Shown: in pieces, positions 16,875 through 25,476 of the stretch
How positions within the stretch are numbered: the stretch's first letter is position 1
How the letters are laid out: each line of letters starts with the position of its first letter
DNA from: Streptomyces albiflavescens
Lineage (GTDB): Bacteria; Actinomycetota; Actinomycetes; Streptomycetales; Streptomycetaceae
Direction of reading: 5' to 3'
Length of the DNA stretch: 64,000 bases
Assembly: GCF_014645835.1 (NCBI RefSeq)
Contig: NZ_BMMM01000009.1
Location: forward strand, 177,943 to 241,942
Position numbers and translations under genes: made by a program
The notes under the pieces: generated by a model
Told to the model about the DNA's origin: nothing
What the model saw: the letters and a program-made list of their open reading frames with translations, nothing else
The model's database searches: none

Positions 16875-17567
16875 GTGACTCCTGGAACCCCCGCACCCCG
16901 CAGCCGCCGTGAGCGGCCGGCCAAACCCGCCCTCACCTACGAGGGCATCGTCGCCACCGCGGTCCGCCTGATGGAAACCGAAGGACTGCAGCGCGTCACC
17001 ATGCGCCGGCTCGCCCAGGAACTCGACACCGGCCCCGCCTCGCTGTACGTGTACGTGGCCAACACCGCCGAACTGCACGCGGCGATCCTGGAGGAGCTCC
17101 TGGGGGCCGTCGACCTGTCCGCGGCAACCACCGACGGCGACTGGCGCGACCGGCTCACGCGGTTGCTCGGCTCCTACACGCACGTGCTGTTCGAACACCC
17201 CAGCCTGGCCCACTCCGCGTTGGTCGCCCGTCCCTCGGGCCCCCACTACCTGGCCGTCGTCGAGGCCGTCCTCGTGCTCCTGCACGAAGGCCGGGTACCC
17301 GACGCCCAGGCCGCCTGGGGCGTGGACGTGCTGCTTCAGGTGGCCACCGCCACCGCCGCCGAGCAGTCCACCCGCAGCCAATCCGTCGACGCCGAAGCCG
17401 AACACAACGCCTTCGTCGCCGTCCTGCGCCAAGCCTCCTCCGAGACGTATCCGCGCATCGCCGCGCTCGGCGCCGACCTCTTCTCCGGCACCCCCGAGCA
17501 GCGCCTCGCCTGGATCTTCCACGCCGTCATCAACGGCACCCTGACCACGCCGCGCACCGCGCCGTGA
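16875..17567 (+). CDS. TetR-family transcriptional regulator
   Basis: GTG 16875 gives a 230-residue protein. The N-terminal HTH region reads LTYEGIVATAVRLMETEGLQ, VTMRRLAQELDTGPASLYVY and VANTAELHAAILEELL, the TetR signature. The C-terminal ligand domain belongs to the TetR_C group with long helices. The upstream in-frame start at 16749 would add 42 unlikely residues and would include the CGAAC palindrome, so the later GTG is chosen. No target gene is adjacent except possibly the cupin upstream. Confidence 0.9.
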   Translation: MTPGTPAPRSRRERPAKPALTYEGIVATAVRLMETEGLQRVTMRRLAQELDTGPASLYVYVANTAELHAAILEELLGAVDLSAATTDGDWRDRLTRLLGSYTHVLFEHPSLAHSALVARPSGPHYLAVVEAVLVLLHEGRVPDAQAAWGVDVLLQVATATAAEQSTRSQSVDAEAEHNAFVAVLRQASSETYPRIAALGADLFSGTPEQRLAWIFHAVINGTLTTPRTAP

Positions 17568-17837
17568 TACATCCGCCGACCGGTCGACGCAGCGTTCCCG
17601 CGATGCGAGCGCGGACCTGAGCCCATCCTTACTCCTCCCGCCGTCAGGCCGCCGCTCTCTCTCGGAGCAGGGCAGCCTGCTGCTCCGCCCTCGCGCACTT
17701 CACCGGTCGGGCCCCTGAGGCACTTCACCCGATCGGACGGGCCCGCGTGGCGGCGTGCCGGAAGGAGACGGAGGCTCGAAGTCCCCCGGCGTTCGCCGCA
17801 GTGGGCGAACCCGCCGATACCACGCAAGGGGTCGACC

Positions 17838-18374
17838 ATGAACCAGGACGCCTCGCAGCCGTCGGGCACTCCGCCCGGCACCGGTACGGGAGCACAGCCG
17901 ACCGGTGAGGGCAGACCGGTCTGGGGAGAGCAAGGACAGCAGGCCGGGAAGGCCACGGGAGCGGGCGGCCCAGGAGCGCCGCCGTCGGCGAGGAGCGCCT
18001 GGGCGACCGGGGGCGTCACCTTCGCGGGCGTCCTGCTGCTGGTGAACGGCATCCTCAACGTCCTCCAGGGCATCGCCGGGATCGCCAAGGACGAGGTGTA
18101 CGCGCTCGTGGACGACTACATCTACCGCATCAACCTCACCGGCTGGGGCTGGATCCTGGTGGTCCTGGGTGTCGTACTCGCCGTCACCGGCGCGTTCATC
18201 CTCAAGGGCGCCGAATGGGCACGCCTCACGGGCATCGTGCTCGCCTCGCTGAGCATCATCGCCCAGTTCATGTTCCTGCCGTACGCGGCCCTCTGGGGTC
18301 TCATCATGATCGCCCTCGACTTCTTCGTGATCTGGGCGCTCGCCGTGTACAAGCCCGACGCCGCGCAGGCATGA
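17838..18374 (+). CDS. DUF7144-type four-helix membrane protein
   Basis: A 178-residue protein with a ~50-residue Gly/Pro/Gln-rich cytoplasmic N-terminus and four membrane helices (GVTFAGVLLLVNGILNVLQG, GWILVVLGVVLAVTGAFIL, LTGIVLASLSIIAQFMFLP, LWGLIMIALDFFVIWALAVY). The pattern of small membrane protein with GWGWI and WARLTGI motifs fits the actinobacterial DUF7144 family, whose role is unknown. A 270-bp gap precedes it, holding a 7-bp-stem hairpin near 17664 and no gene. Confidence 0.8.
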   Translation: MNQDASQPSGTPPGTGTGAQPTGEGRPVWGEQGQQAGKATGAGGPGAPPSARSAWATGGVTFAGVLLLVNGILNVLQGIAGIAKDEVYALVDDYIYRINLTGWGWILVVLGVVLAVTGAFILKGAEWARLTGIVLASLSIIAQFMFLPYAALWGLIMIALDFFVIWALAVYKPDAAQA

Positions 18375-18539
18375 GCCCGCGCTCTTCACCCCTCGCGGTT
18401 CGCCGCCCGCGCGATTCCCCGCCCCCTGGGCAAGGAGCCTGTCATGGCAGCTCACCCCGACCCCTCGGTGCTCGACGGCAGCTGGACCGTACCGCCTCCG
18501 ACGCCGAGGAGCTGACCGTGCCGGACATCGAGGTGCGCC

Positions 18540-19880
18540 ATGGCTGACGCGGCCGACGGGCCGGACACACAGCAGGAGCTGGCCGAACTTCGGTCCCGGA
18601 TCGCCGAGTTGGAGAAGCGCGGCGGTCCTGCGGCCCGGGCCTCCAAGCACCGGCTGCGGTCACTCGTCGCCGCCCTGCTGATCTTCCTCGCCGCCGTGCT
18701 CACCCCGTTGAGCGCGGTCGCGGCTTGGGCGAGCGACGAGATCGGGGACACCGACCAGTACGTGGCGACCGTGGAGCCCCTCGCCTCGGATCCGGACGTG
18801 CAGGCCGCCGTCGCCAACCGGGTGACCGGCGCGGTGATGCAGAGGCTCGACCTGAAGACACTCCTCGAGTCCGTCGCCCCCGAAGACCGGCCGCGGCTCG
18901 CCAAGGCCCTGGACGCGCTGAGCGGACCGCTCACCAATGGGCTGGAGGGCTTCGTGCACAGCACGGCCGAGAAGTTCGTCAGCAGTGACGCGTTCGCCAC
19001 GCTGTGGACCCAGCTCAACCGGAGGGCACACGCCGCCGCCGTGAAGGCTCTGACCGGGAGCGGCGGTGGTGCGGTGAAACTCACCAACGATGCCGTCGTC
19101 ATCGATCTCGCGCCCGTCATCGACCAGGTCAAGCAGGCGCTGGTCGACAAAGGACTCAACGTGGCGTCGAAGATCCCCGAGGTGCACACCGACTTCACGG
19201 TCATGACCTCCGACGCCGTCGGCAAGACCCAGAAGGGCTTCCGGCTGCTGCAGCTCGCCGGATTCTGGCTCCCGTTGGTGACTCTGCTGCTCGCGGCGGC
19301 GGGCGTGTTCACCGCGGTCCGCAGACGCCGAGCCCTGGTCGCGGCAGCCCTCGCCGTGGCGGTCGGCGCCGCTGTCCTCGGACTCGGGCTCTGGGTCGGC
19401 CGCGCTCTCTACCTCGACAGTCTGCCGGCCGAGGTCTCCCAGCCGGCCGCGGGAACGGTCTACGACACGCTGGTGCGCTATCTGCGGACGACCGTACGCA
19501 TGGTGATCACGCTCGGTGTCGTCGTGGCGCTGGCCGGCTGGCTGACCGGCGAAGGCCGGGCGGCCTCCAAGGTCCTGGCGGCGTGGACCGGTGGCATCAC
19601 CGCCGTGCGCGACGCGACCGGCTTCGACGCCGGAGCCATCGGAGGATGGGTGCACCGGGCCAAGACCTGGCTCAACTGGACGGTGGTCGCCGTCGCCGCC
19701 GCCACCCTGATCGCCTGGGACCACCCCACCGGCGCCGTCACCCTCTGGATCGCGCTCGGAGCCCTGCTGGCCCTGGCCCTGATCGAGTTCGTCGACGACC
19801 GGGCACCGCACCTCGCGAACTCCATCGGGAGCGGTCAGCGCGGCGCGGACGGCGGTGTGGGGCGTACCAGGCCCGACTGA
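18540..19880 (+). CDS. Conserved actinobacterial membrane protein
   Basis: A 446-residue protein. A coiled-coil start (TQQELAELRSRIAELEKR) is followed by a membrane helix (SLVAALLIFLAAVLTPLSAV), a ~190-residue outer domain (DQYVATVEPLASDPDVQAAV and further), and then five or so helices (WLPLVTLLLAAAGVFTAVRR onward). This organisation is common in Streptomyces integral membrane proteins of unknown role. The last 46 bp overlap the convergent response-regulator gene, so the two 3' ends are intermeshed. Function unknown. Confidence 0.85.
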   Translation: MADAADGPDTQQELAELRSRIAELEKRGGPAARASKHRLRSLVAALLIFLAAVLTPLSAVAAWASDEIGDTDQYVATVEPLASDPDVQAAVANRVTGAVMQRLDLKTLLESVAPEDRPRLAKALDALSGPLTNGLEGFVHSTAEKFVSSDAFATLWTQLNRRAHAAAVKALTGSGGGAVKLTNDAVVIDLAPVIDQVKQALVDKGLNVASKIPEVHTDFTVMTSDAVGKTQKGFRLLQLAGFWLPLVTLLLAAAGVFTAVRRRRALVAAALAVAVGAAVLGLGLWVGRALYLDSLPAEVSQPAAGTVYDTLVRYLRTTVRMVITLGVVVALAGWLTGEGRAASKVLAAWTGGITAVRDATGFDAGAIGGWVHRAKTWLNWTVVAVAAATLIAWDHPTGAVTLWIALGALLALALIEFVDDRAPHLANSIGSGQRGADGGVGRTRPD

Positions 19881-20521
19881 TAGGCGATCACGACGAGTTG
19901 GGCGCGGTCCCGGGCGTTGAGCTTCGTCATGGCGCGGTGCACATGGGTGCGTACGGTCAACGGGCTGACGACGAGCTGCTCGGCGATCTCGGTGTTGGAC
20001 AGGCCCTCGGCGGCCAATGCCATCACCTCGCGCTCGCGGGCGGTGAGCGCGTCGAGGGACTCGGGGAGCGCCAGCGGGCTGCCGGGTGCCGGGGTGGTGA
20101 GGAAGCGGGTGATCAGGGCGCGGGTGGCGGCAGGAGAGAGCAGGGCGTCTCCGCAGGCCACGGTACGGATGGCGTCCAGGAGGGCGTCGGCGCCCACGTC
20201 CTTGCCGAGGAAGCCGCTCGCGCCGGCGCGCACGGCCTGCGCGACGTACTCGTCGATCTCGAACGTGGTCAGGATGAGGACCCGCTTGGCCGACAGGTCC
20301 GGGTCGGCGCAGATGGCGGCGGTGGCGGTGAGACCGTCGGTGCCGGGCATACGGATGTCCATGAGGACGACGTCGGGGTGGTGCACGCGGGCGAGTTCGA
20401 TCGCTTGCCTGCCGTCGGTGGCCTCGGCGACCACCTCCAGGTCGTCGCAGGAGTCGATCAGGATCCGGAAGGTGGCCCGCAGCAGGGCCTGGTCATCGGC
20501 GAGCAGGACGCGGATGGTCAT
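19835..20521 (-). CDS. NarL/LuxR-type response regulator
   Basis: A 228-residue two-component regulator. The receiver domain carries the acidic pair in VLLADDQ, the phospho-Asp in PDVVLMDIRMPG, the Thr in VLILTTFE and the Lys in GFLGKDVG. The LuxR HTH is at the C-terminus (LTAREREVMALAAEGLSNTE, LVVSPLTVRTHVHRAMTKL). Its ATG overlaps the stop of the kinase gene by four bases (ATGA at 20518-20521), so kinase and regulator are made together. A likely target is the adjacent MMPL transporter gene. Confidence 0.95.
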   Translation of the reverse strand: MTIRVLLADDQALLRATFRILIDSCDDLEVVAEATDGRQAIELARVHHPDVVLMDIRMPGTDGLTATAAICADPDLSAKRVLILTTFEIDEYVAQAVRAGASGFLGKDVGADALLDAIRTVACGDALLSPAATRALITRFLTTPAPGSPLALPESLDALTAREREVMALAAEGLSNTEIAEQLVVSPLTVRTHVHRAMTKLNARDRAQLVVIAYQSGLVRPTPPSAPR

Positions 20522-21774
20522 CTGGGGCGGTCTTCTTCCGAGGTGGGGGGCAGGGGGACCGGCGGACCGGCGGGAGCGAGGGATCCTCGGCTCCCGGTGC
20601 GGATCGGCAGTTCGGTGGTGACGGTGAAGCCGCCCTCGGGGCGGTGCCCCGCCTGGAGCCTTCCACCGACCGACTGGGCGCGCTCCCGCATCCCCATGAG
20701 ACCGAAGCCGCCACTCGGAGACGGGGCGGCGGGGGCCGGGGCGTCGCCGTCGTCGCTGACCGTGATGGTCAGGTGGTCGTGGGTGTAGGCCAGCCTGACG
20801 CGCGCCGTCTTCGCGGCGGCGTGCTTGGCGACATTGGTGAGCGCCTCCTGCACGATCCGGTACGCCGTGAGGTCCACGCCCGGTGACAGCGGCTGTTCCT
20901 CCCCTTCGGTGGTGACGGTGACCGTGAGCCCGGCGGCCGCGAACGCGGTGGTGAGGTCGGAGAGCTGACCGAGTCCGGGGGCCGGTTCCAGGGGCGCGTC
21001 GGGGTCGTCCACCTGGCGCAGCAGGCCGACGGTGGCCTTGAGTTCGCGCAGCGCCGAGGACGTGGTGCCGGCCAGGTCGTCGAGGATCCGCTGGACCTGG
21101 TCGGGACGGGTCCGCGCGAGGTGCGCGGCGGTCCCGGCGAGGGCGTTGGCCAGCGCCATGTGGTGGGCGACGACGTCGTGCAGCTCTCGGGCGATGCGCA
21201 TGCGTTCCTCGTCGACCCGGTGCCGTGCTTCCTCCTCACGGGTGCGCTCGGCGTACTCGGCGCGGGCGTGCGCGGCCTCCAGGTAGGCGCCCCGGAGCCG
21301 CGTCGCGGTGCCCACGGCGACCGGCGCCAGCACCCAGAAGGCGGGGCCGATCGTCTTGAGCGGCCAGGGATGGCCGTAGTGGTCGCTGGTCATCGCGGTG
21401 ATCACCAGCAGGGCGACGACCACGACGAGGGCGATGCGTGACGTCCTGCGGTCGGTGTATTTGGCGAGCGCGTAGAGCGCGAGCATGAGCGGCGCGAGCA
21501 GCAGGGGTGTGATCAGATAGCCCACCGCGCTCGCGGTGTTGGCGAGGACAGCCGTCACCGCCACGACGGTGCGCGGATGGCTACGACGCCACCACAGGGC
21601 CACGCAGCCGGCGCCGCCCAGGATCGCGCCCGGCCACCAGGGGATCTGGTCGCCGGTCGGTTGCTTCAGGCTCGTCGCGCTGCCGAGGGCGGCGAGGAGC
21701 CACACCTGAATGATGACCATCACATCGACGACGCGGGGATGGTCCTCCACGTATCGCTTCAAGCTGGTGATCAT
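20518..21774 (-). CDS. NarL-type sensor histidine kinase (HisKA_3)
   Basis: ATG 21774 yields 418 residues starting MITSLKRYVEDHPRVVDVMV; an upstream in-frame start at 21834 would add 20 non-membrane residues. About five N-terminal helices are followed by the HisKA_3 phospho-acceptor RIARELHDVVAHHMALANAL and a HATPase with the N box EALTNVAKHAAAKTA, G1 VSDDGDA and G2 GFGLMGMRERAQ. It pairs with the overlapping response-regulator gene. The signal is unknown. A strong hairpin separates it from the upstream MMPL gene, so it has its own promoter. Confidence 0.94.
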   Translation of the reverse strand: MITSLKRYVEDHPRVVDVMVIIQVWLLAALGSATSLKQPTGDQIPWWPGAILGGAGCVALWWRRSHPRTVVAVTAVLANTASAVGYLITPLLLAPLMLALYALAKYTDRRTSRIALVVVVALLVITAMTSDHYGHPWPLKTIGPAFWVLAPVAVGTATRLRGAYLEAAHARAEYAERTREEEARHRVDEERMRIARELHDVVAHHMALANALAGTAAHLARTRPDQVQRILDDLAGTTSSALRELKATVGLLRQVDDPDAPLEPAPGLGQLSDLTTAFAAAGLTVTVTTEGEEQPLSPGVDLTAYRIVQEALTNVAKHAAAKTARVRLAYTHDHLTITVSDDGDAPAPAAPSPSGGFGLMGMRERAQSVGGRLQAGHRPEGGFTVTTELPIRTGSRGSLAPAGPPVPLPPTSEEDRPR

Positions 21775-21835
21775 CGGGTCTCCCGGTCGGGTGAGCTGCG
21801 TCCATGGTGGGCGCCTTGGTGCGGAAACGGCCAAT

Positions 21836-21867
21836 GAGGGCCGCCCGCGCTGCCACGGGCGGCCCTC
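21836..21867 (-). terminator. Terminator after the MMPL gene
   Basis: A perfect 12-bp stem (GAGGGCCGCCCG at 21836-21847 with CGGGCGGCCCTC at 21856-21867) and an 8-nt loop lie 19 bp past the MMPL stop and 61 bp before the kinase start on the same strand. No U-run follows, as is usual in Streptomyces. Confidence 0.85.
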
Positions 21868-21886
21868 GGTGCGGGCGGGGGAGTGG

Positions 21887-24112
21887 TCAGACGCGAGCCG
21901 ATTCCGGTTCGGCCGCGTCGTCCCGCGCCGGGACGGTGGAGGGGTGACTGAGCCCCTCGCCCTCCACGTCGACCTTGGGCAGCAGCTTGTCCAGCCACCG
22001 CGGCATCCACCATGCCGCCTTGCCGAGCAGGGCGAGCACCGCCGGCACGAGCGCCATACGGACGACGAACGCGTCGAAGAGTACGGCGATGGCGAGCCCG
22101 AAGCCGATCATCTTGATCATGGCTTCACCGGCGCCGATGAAGCCGGAGAACACGGCCATCATGATCAGCGCGGCGGCCACCACGACACGGGCGCTGTACC
22201 GGAACCCGGAGACGATGGCCTGCCCCGGCCGGTCCCCGTGGACATACGCCTCCCGCATCCGCGCTACGAGGAACACCTCGTAGTCCATCGCGAGGCCGAA
22301 GACGATCCCCACCAGGAAGATCGGCATCATGCTCATGATCGGCCCGGTCGTCTCGACGCCGAGGAGATCGGCGCCCCAGCCCCACTGGAAGACCGCGACG
22401 ACGGAGCCGAGGGCGGCGAGCACCGAGAGGAGGAAGCCGAAGGCCGCCTTGATCGGTACGAGGACGGAGCGGAAGACCACCATCAGGAGCAGGATGGCCA
22501 GACCCACCACGACGACGAGGTACGGGATCAGCGCGTCCTGCATCTTCTGGGCGACGTCGATGTTCAACGCGGTGGTGCCGGTGACCTCGAACTCCGCTCC
22601 GGTCGAGGCCTCGGTGGCGGGACGCTCGTCGCGGATGGTGTGGACGAGATCCTTCGTCTTCTCACTGGTGGGCGCCTCGGCCGGGACCGCGGAGAAGACA
22701 GCGGTGTCGCCCGAGCTGTTGAACCGGGCGGCCGAGACGGAGACGACTCCCTCGGTCGCGCCGATCTTCTGCTCGATCGACTGCACCGCGGCCTTCGCGT
22801 CATCGGCACCCTTGGCGTCCACGACGATGGTCAGCGGGCCGTTGAAGCCGGGGCCGAAGCCCTTGGCGAGGTCGTCGTAGGCGCGGCGCTCGGTGGTGGA
22901 CGTGGGCTTGGCCTCGTCTCCGCTCATGCCCAGTTGCAGGTCCATCACGGGTATGGCGAGCACGCCCAGGCCCACGACCGAGGCGAGGAGTACGGGGAGG
23001 GGGCGGCGCAGCACGAAACGGGCCCAGCGGGTTCCCCCGTTGTTCTCGCCGGCTTCCTTGATCCGGCCGCGCTTGCGGGCGGAGCGGGCCAGCACGGCGT
23101 TCGGCCAGAAGCCGAGCACGGCCGGGACCAGTGTCAGGGCGACGGTGACACCGATGGCGACCGCACCGGCGGCGGCCAGGCCCATCTTGGTGAGCATCGG
23201 CACGCCGACGACCGAGAGACCGGCCAGCGCGATGACGACGGTGAGTCCGGCGAAGACGACCGCGGACCCGGCGGTGCCGACGGCGAGCCCGGCCGCCTCC
23301 TGCGGCGGGTGGCCCTTGGAGCGCTCCTCGCGGTACCGGGAGACGATGAACACGGCGTAGTCGATGCCGCACGCGAGGCCGAGCATCGTGGCGAGCGTGC
23401 CGGTGGTCGACGACAGGCCCAGGGCACTGGCCAGAGTCATGATCGAGGCCATGCTGACGCCGACGCCGATGATCGCGGTCAGCAGCGGAAGCCCGGCGGC
23501 GGCCAGCGAACCGAAGGTGATCAGCAGCACCAGGGCCGCGATGGCGATACCGATCGCCTCCGCCGACCCGCCCGCGGCGGGCTGGGTCGCCAGCGCCGTG
23601 CCTCCGACCTCGACGGTCAGGTCCGAGCCCTGGGCCTGCTTGATGGCGTCCTCGAGGCGGTCCTTGCTGACGTCGGTGAGGTCGTCGGAGTTCACCTTGT
23701 AGGTGACGGTCGCGTACGCCGTGGAGGCATCCTTGCTGACCGCCTTCGCACGGAAGGGGCTGACCGCACTGGCGACCTGCGATCCGTCGGCCGCCTCGGA
23801 CACGAACTTCTCGATGACCGCCCGGTTGTCGGACGCGGTGACCTTCTGCCCGTCGGGAGCGACGAAGACGACCCGGGCGCTCGCGCCGTCCGCCTTCGCC
23901 CCCGGGAAGCGCTGCTCCATCAGGTCGAACGCCTTCTGCGACTCGATGCCCGGCATCGAGTTGCCGGTGTCGGGGGCGGCGGGCGCCGTGGCCGCGCCGA
24001 AGCCGGCAGCGGAAAGCACCGCCACCCACAGGAGGGCGACGAGCCAGCGTCGCCGGAAGGCCAGTCGGCCCAGTCGATAGAGAAAAGCAGCCACGGGCAG
24101 GGGTCTCCACAT
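21887..24112 (-). CDS. MMPL-family (RND-type) transporter
   Basis: A 741-residue membrane protein with the duplicated MMPL layout: one helix (RRWLVALLWVAVLSAAGF), an outer domain (residues ~45-180), five or six helices with GIDYAVFIVSRYREE, then a second helix, outer domain and helix set with GLAMDYEVFLVARMREAYVH. The GxDY and MDY motifs are the family's proton-relay region. It should export lipids, peptides or small molecules. ATG 24112 is chosen because it begins MWRPLPVAAFLYRLGRLAF just before the first helix; the frame extends 66 codons upstream without coding character. It is likely controlled by the neighbouring two-component system. Confidence 0.92.
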   Translation of the reverse strand: MWRPLPVAAFLYRLGRLAFRRRWLVALLWVAVLSAAGFGAATAPAAPDTGNSMPGIESQKAFDLMEQRFPGAKADGASARVVFVAPDGQKVTASDNRAVIEKFVSEAADGSQVASAVSPFRAKAVSKDASTAYATVTYKVNSDDLTDVSKDRLEDAIKQAQGSDLTVEVGGTALATQPAAGGSAEAIGIAIAALVLLITFGSLAAAGLPLLTAIIGVGVSMASIMTLASALGLSSTTGTLATMLGLACGIDYAVFIVSRYREERSKGHPPQEAAGLAVGTAGSAVVFAGLTVVIALAGLSVVGVPMLTKMGLAAAGAVAIGVTVALTLVPAVLGFWPNAVLARSARKRGRIKEAGENNGGTRWARFVLRRPLPVLLASVVGLGVLAIPVMDLQLGMSGDEAKPTSTTERRAYDDLAKGFGPGFNGPLTIVVDAKGADDAKAAVQSIEQKIGATEGVVSVSAARFNSSGDTAVFSAVPAEAPTSEKTKDLVHTIRDERPATEASTGAEFEVTGTTALNIDVAQKMQDALIPYLVVVVGLAILLLMVVFRSVLVPIKAAFGFLLSVLAALGSVVAVFQWGWGADLLGVETTGPIMSMMPIFLVGIVFGLAMDYEVFLVARMREAYVHGDRPGQAIVSGFRYSARVVVAAALIMMAVFSGFIGAGEAMIKMIGFGLAIAVLFDAFVVRMALVPAVLALLGKAAWWMPRWLDKLLPKVDVEGEGLSHPSTVPARDDAAEPESARV

Positions 24113-24303
24113 CTGATCTCGGATACGCCCCAAGGCTCCCGGGGGCGGGGGTGTCCTGTCGTCGTGCGCCTGCCGACAATCCGGACTACTGAGAACGCAG
24201 TACACGCGGCGGGGCGTATGGTCCCCGAGCACGACGGGGCCCGCCCCGCGGGCATGCGGTGCGCGCGGGGGCGGGCCGGGTGGAACCACGGCTACGGTGC
24301 GGG

Positions 24304-24590
24304 GGCCCACGACGCGTCGTCGAAGGTGACGACCACCTTCTCGGCCGCCCCGGCGTCAGCGTGAGCGCGAAGGCGTGCCCGGCCTCGGCGAAGGGGACGC
24401 GGTGGCTGATCAGCTGGGCGAAGCGCTCGTGGTGCTCGGCGATCTCCTGGGTGACCTCGAAGATCTCCGTGGGGCAGCCCTGGGAGGCGATGAGGGTCAG
24501 TTCGCTGCGCGGCATGCCGCCGAGATCGACCGCGTCGGACTTCTTCTGTACGGCGACCATGACCATCCTGGCGCCCCACTTGGCGGGCGT
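24304..24590 (-). pseudogene. Zinc-type alcohol dehydrogenase, C-terminal remnant with frameshift
   Basis: The minus strand reads ARMVMVAVQKKSDAVDLGG, MPRSELTLIASQGCPTEIFE and AQLISHRVPFAEAGHAFALT, which is the end of a medium-chain dehydrogenase. At about 24350 a one-base shift is needed to continue into AAEKVVVTFDDASWAPAP, the natural C-terminus. The N-terminal two thirds, including both zinc sites, are missing; the fragment begins directly behind the stop of the SDR gene. It is a different dehydrogenase from the remnant at 13.3-14.0 kb. Confidence 0.75.
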
Positions 24591-24614
24591 CGGCGAGGCC
24601 TGCCCCGTGAACAG

Positions 24615-25385
24615 TCAGACGCTGTAGCCCCCGTCGACCCCCAGCGCCTGGCCGGTGATGAAGCCCGCGCGGTCCGAGGCCAGGAACGCGACCGCTTCGG
24701 CGATGTCCGTCGCCTCACCGAAGCGGCGCAGCGGGATGTTGCGCCGGGTGATGTCCAGCGCCGCGTCGTCCAACTCCCCGGAGTTGATGAGGCGCGCGGC
24801 GATGCCGTCGGTCAGCATGCCGGGGCCGACGCAGTTCACGCGGACCCCGTACCGCCCCTCTTCCGCGGCCAGCGCTCGCGCGACCGCCTCGACCGCCCCC
24901 TTTGTGCCCGACGAGAGCCCGTCGCGGACCGGGAAGCGTCGGGTGGCCACGGTGGTGACGGCGACGATTCCGCCCCGGCTCTTCCGCAGCCGGGGCAGCG
25001 CGGGATGGACCAGGTTGAAGAACGCCCCGGCATCGGCGTCGAGTTGGGCGCGGTACTGGCTCGGTGTGACCTTGCTGAGATGCACCATCGGCACGTGCGG
25101 GCCCGCCGCGTACACGAGGGTGTGGATACCACCGAACGTCGAGTCGGCCTCGGCCACCGCCGCCGCCGTCGCCCGCTCGTCGCTCAGGTCGAGCCGCAGA
25201 GTCAGGACGTGACCCCCGTACTCCTTGACTTCACCGGCGAGTGAATCGGCCGCGGCCTGACGGGCGCGATAGGTGAACGCCACGTCGCTGCCCCGCTCGG
25301 CCAGCATCCGCACGATCGCCGCGCCGATGCCGCCCGTGCCACCGGCGACGAACGCGGCCCCTGCCCTGCCGGAGAAGTCAGCCAT
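24615..25385 (-). CDS. Short-chain dehydrogenase-like protein lacking the catalytic Tyr
   Basis: A 256-residue Rossmann protein of the FabG-like SDR group, with cofactor loop AGGTGGIGAAIVRMLAERG, YAAG in place of NNAG, GIVAVTTVATRRFPVRDGLS and the C-terminal ITGQALGVDGGYSV. In the active-site block the usual Y-x3-K reads SSGTK: the position four before the conserved Lys is Ser, not Tyr, and the catalytic Ser position is Thr. The codons (TCG TCG GGC ACA AAG) are unambiguous. It may be a non-catalytic binder or use another mechanism. A dehydrogenase remnant lies directly downstream. Confidence 0.85.
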   Translation of the reverse strand: MADFSGRAGAAFVAGGTGGIGAAIVRMLAERGSDVAFTYRARQAAADSLAGEVKEYGGHVLTLRLDLSDERATAAAVAEADSTFGGIHTLVYAAGPHVPMVHLSKVTPSQYRAQLDADAGAFFNLVHPALPRLRKSRGGIVAVTTVATRRFPVRDGLSSGTKGAVEAVARALAAEEGRYGVRVNCVGPGMLTDGIAARLINSGELDDAALDITRRNIPLRRFGEATDIAEAVAFLASDRAGFITGQALGVDGGYSV

Positions 25386-25476
25386 CGAAGTACCTCACAG
25401 TCCCGGGGAGTCGGCGGCAGCCGTGCGATGGGGCACTTCAGCATGTACCCCTGCCCGTGGCTCGCCCACCGCGCCG

